This document shows positions 13,010 through 14,822 of a stretch of 14,822 nt of DNA, in pieces. Origin of the DNA: Oscillospiraceae bacterium (GTDB taxonomy: Bacteria > Bacillota > Clostridia > Oscillospirales > Oscillospiraceae); the NCBI GenBank assembly GCA_904501855.1, contig CAJGCI010000031.1, forward strand, positions 1-14,822. The letters are read 5' to 3'. The translations under genes and the position numbers were made by a program. Each line of letters starts with the position of its first letter. Position 1 is the first letter of the stretch. The notes under the pieces are model-generated. The model did no database searches, was not told the DNA's origin, and was given only the letters and a program-made list of their open reading frames with translations.

Positions 13010-13876
13010 TTACAGAAGCAGTTCCTCCAGCTCCGGCACCGTGAAAACATAGTTTTCATCACAGAACTGGCATCCCACGGAGATCTCTTTCCCCTCGCGG
13101 ATCATGTGTTCCAGTTCGTCTTTTCCGATACTGCGCAGGGCATTGGAAACGCTCTCCCGGGAACAGCTGCAGCGGTACTCGATGGCCTCTTCTCCCAGGA
13201 TCTCCGCGTTCAGATCCTTCAGCACCTGTTTAATCAGATCCTCTGCCCCGTCCTCATCCAGGATGGTGGTGAGCTGATCCATGAAGAAGATATTGTCTTC
13301 CAGTTTCGAGATGGTCTCTTCCGGTGCAAAGGGCATCTGCTGCACGAGGAATCCGCCGGCCGCTTTGATGGACCCGTCGGGATTGACCAGAACGCCCAGC
13401 CCGCAGGCGGAGGGCACCTGATCGCTGTTGACGAGGAAACTGGTGAGATCTTCCGCGATCTCCCCGCTGACCAGTTCCGTGGATCCCACATAGGGCTCCT
13501 TCAGTCCCAGGTCCCGGCTCACCGTAAGAAGGCCGTCCGTACCCACGAGGCCTCCCACATCCAGCTTTCCGTCTTCCCGGGAAGGAAGATCCGCCTGAGG
13601 GTTATTCATGAATCCCCGTACATTCCCCCGGCAGTCCGAGACCGCGATGATGGTCCCCGCCGGTCCGCCGCCGTTGATGCGCAGCGTCACCGAACCGTCG
13701 TCCTCTTTCAGCATGTTGCCCAGCAGCGACGCGGCACACAATGCCCGTCCCAGAGCGGCAGAGGCGGTGACGGAAGGATGATGGATATCCACGGCGCGCT
13801 GAACAGTGTCCTTCGCGTCGATGACGGACATCTTGATGAAGTTGTCGGCAGCGATTGCACGGATGATTCGATCCAT
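13010..13876 (-). CDS. hslO: Hsp33 redox-regulated chaperone
   Basis: A 288-residue cytosolic holdase chaperone that is switched on by oxidation. The C-terminal zinc centre is complete: CSC (Cys236, Cys238) and CQFC (Cys269, Cys272). With zinc released, these four Cys form disulfides and the chaperone becomes active. N-terminal domain motifs seen include the GGGPAGTI (69-76) and FMNNPQADLP (89-98) regions typical of the family. AGAGAGGA lies about nine bases before the ATG. It starts five bases after the stop of the methyltransferase gene, in one operon with the YerC-like regulator upstream. Length matches the family (about 290 residues). Confidence 0.95.
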   Translation of the reverse strand: MDRIIRAIAADNFIKMSVIDAKDTVQRAVDIHHPSVTASAALGRALCAASLLGNMLKEDDGSVTLRINGGGPAGTIIAVSDCRGNVRGFMNNPQADLPSREDGKLDVGGLVGTDGLLTVSRDLGLKEPYVGSTELVSGEIAEDLTSFLVNSDQVPSACGLGVLVNPDGSIKAAGGFLVQQMPFAPEETISKLEDNIFFMDQLTTILDEDGAEDLIKQVLKDLNAEILGEEAIEYRCSCSRESVSNALRSIGKDELEHMIREGKEISVGCQFCDENYVFTVPELEELLL

Positions 13877-13881
13877 AAATC

Positions 13882-14613
13882 TTATTCCTCTCTGATACTG
13901 ATGACGAACCGGCGTCCCTGATCGCCCTGGGGCGCCTGATCGGTAAATACCGGTTCCGAGAAACCGGCCTTCCGCAGTTCCTGTTTCAGAAACTCCGGAT
14001 CATGGGCATATTCGATGTGCTCTTCCTGCTGTCGTTTCCAGAGTTCCCCTTCCGGGGAGAACAGATCCATGTCATAATACATGATCTTCTCCTCGGGATC
14101 AAACTCCGAACGCCACAGGCAGAAGACCTCCTCGGTCTCGTCCACCCAGATCCCGCCGTCCAGCGCGGCAAAGGACTCCGGGGAACGGATATCGAAGATC
14201 AGCAGTCCGCCGGGGCGGATAAAGAGATGCAGACGGTGAAACACCTCCGGCAGTTCCTCCGGAGAAAGATAGTTCATCCCGTCCAGAGAACAGACGGCGG
14301 CATCCACGGTACCGTACAGATCCAGTTCCGCGGCCTCCTGACAGAGAAACAGCGGCGGCATCGCAAGATCCGCGCACTTTTCCCTGGCCTGCATCAGCAT
14401 CTCTTCCGAAGCATCGGCAGCGATCATCTCATATCCCCTCCGGGCCAGGATCCTGGTGAGGGTCCCGGTTCCACAGCAGAGATCAAGCAGCATCCGGAAT
14501 TCTCCAGGATGCTGCTGAAATACCGATTCATAATAATCTGCGAATGCTTCGTACGGAATATCCGTCGTCAGGCTGTCATAAAATCCCGACAGCGACTGAT
14601 ATGCATCCATCAT
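13882..14613 (-). CDS. Class I SAM-dependent methyltransferase
   Basis: A 243-residue protein of the class I methyltransferase superfamily. Seen: motif I LDLCCGTGTLT (43-53) for SAM binding, acidic motif II residue Asp67 in AADASEEML, motif IV region CSLDGMNYL, and motif VI RPGGLLIFDI. The substrate is not predictable; the general pattern is of small-molecule methyltransferases rather than rRNA or DNA enzymes. The ATG overlaps the TGA of the upstream YerC-like gene (ATGA, 14610-14613). GAGGAAG lies about ten bases upstream; a second ATG follows directly and could serve instead. It lies between a regulator and hsp33 in a tightly packed operon. Confidence 0.9.
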   Translation of the reverse strand: MMDAYQSLSGFYDSLTTDIPYEAFADYYESVFQQHPGEFRMLLDLCCGTGTLTRILARRGYEMIAADASEEMLMQAREKCADLAMPPLFLCQEAAELDLYGTVDAAVCSLDGMNYLSPEELPEVFHRLHLFIRPGGLLIFDIRSPESFAALDGGIWVDETEEVFCLWRSEFDPEEKIMYYDMDLFSPEGELWKRQQEEHIEYAHDPEFLKQELRKAGFSEPVFTDQAPQGDQGRRFVISIREE

Positions 14614-14822
14614 TTTCCCGGTTCTTCCTCACCGTTGAGACGGGGGAACACCACGTCATAGCCGCCCTTGCCGTACTGCAAAGAACGGTTGACACGGCTG
14701 ATGGTGGCGCTGGAGGCGCCGGTCTCCGTGAGGATGTCGTTATAGATCATTCCCTTGCTGAGGCATTCTGCCACATGAAACCGCTGTTCCATGGCCTGAA
14801 GCTCCGTGACGGTACACAGGTC
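14610..14822 (-). CDS. YerC/YecD-type TrpR-like DNA-binding protein (5' truncated)
   Basis: The frame is open to the window edge; 70 C-terminal residues are present. Residues upstream of the first internal Met (DLCTVTELQA) also fit the family, so the true start lies outside. The helix-turn-helix reads YNDILTETGASSATISRVNRSL, in two parts typical of the YerC/YecD branch of the TrpR superfamily, followed by the common YGKGGYDVV. In this branch the role is poorly known; it is not the tryptophan repressor of enterobacteria. Its stop overlaps the methyltransferase start. Confidence 0.9.
   Translation of the reverse strand, partial: DLCTVTELQAMEQRFHVAECLSKGMIYNDILTETGASSATISRVNRSLQYGKGGYDVVFPRLNGEEEPGK

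Noticed and set aside
13106..13921. Plus-strand open frame of 271 codons opposite hsp33
   Set aside because: Antisense to a gene with the complete Hsp33 zinc centre; no ribosome site or domain.

Overview
The window looks like a chromosomal stretch of a mid-to-high G+C Bacillota, most likely an anaerobic clostridium of the Oscillospiraceae/Ruminococcaceae type. Four things point there: strong AGGAGG-type ribosome binding sites, a secreted lysozyme with S-layer-homology (SLH) domains, a YerC-type TrpR-like regulator and short GC-rich intrinsic terminators with T tracts. No phage, insertion sequence or CRISPR signal is visible. The genus is inferred, not proven.

Left part (1-5700). The tail of an unrecognised plus-strand gene meets, tail to tail, a minus-strand gene for an exported GH24 lysozyme with an InlB-like repeat and SLH repeats; each has its own terminator. 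Next come two overlapping minus-strand genes, a VTC/CYTH-type polyphosphate polymerase domain protein and a DUF4956 membrane protein. Divergent from them is a plus-strand pair, a stomatin/QmcA-like SPFH protein and a small membrane protein. This pair shares a bidirectional terminator with a converging EamA (DMT) transporter.

Middle part (5740-10660). This is a probable copper-handling locus. A minus-strand transcript encodes a 170-residue His-rich membrane protein of no known family, a Cu(+)-type P1B-1 ATPase, a free-standing 99-residue HMA protein and an HMA-TauE/SafE-like membrane fusion. The last three open frames overlap. A hairpin with a T tract separates the first gene from the ATPase, so the downstream genes may be set by read-through. 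A divergent TetR-family gene sits opposite. The 111-bp intergenic region holds two near-identical palindromes (TTTACCA-CT-TGGTAAA type). One covers the predicted transcription start of the copper operon. The other covers the -35 box of the TetR gene, whose predicted transcription start falls on its ATG (leaderless).

Right part (10660-14822). A two-gene plus-strand operon encodes split large and swivelling small subunits of an aconitase-X (AcnX) dehydratase of unknown substrate. A bidirectional terminator separates it from a minus-strand tRNA operon (Val-TAC, Phe-GAA, Gly-GCC, Cys-GCA) driven by a consensus sigma-A promoter. The tRNA operon contains a long UUCG-capped hairpin, and its tRNA-Cys carries a G at the discriminator position. 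Upstream on the same strand lies a tightly packed operon: YerC/YecD TrpR-like regulator (cut by the window edge), class I SAM methyltransferase and Hsp33.

The points most worth follow-up are the TetR-controlled copper operon with its unknown first protein and leaderless regulator, the divergent split AcnX, the G73 tRNA-Cys, and the lysozyme with a probable ATT start and an altered catalytic triad.
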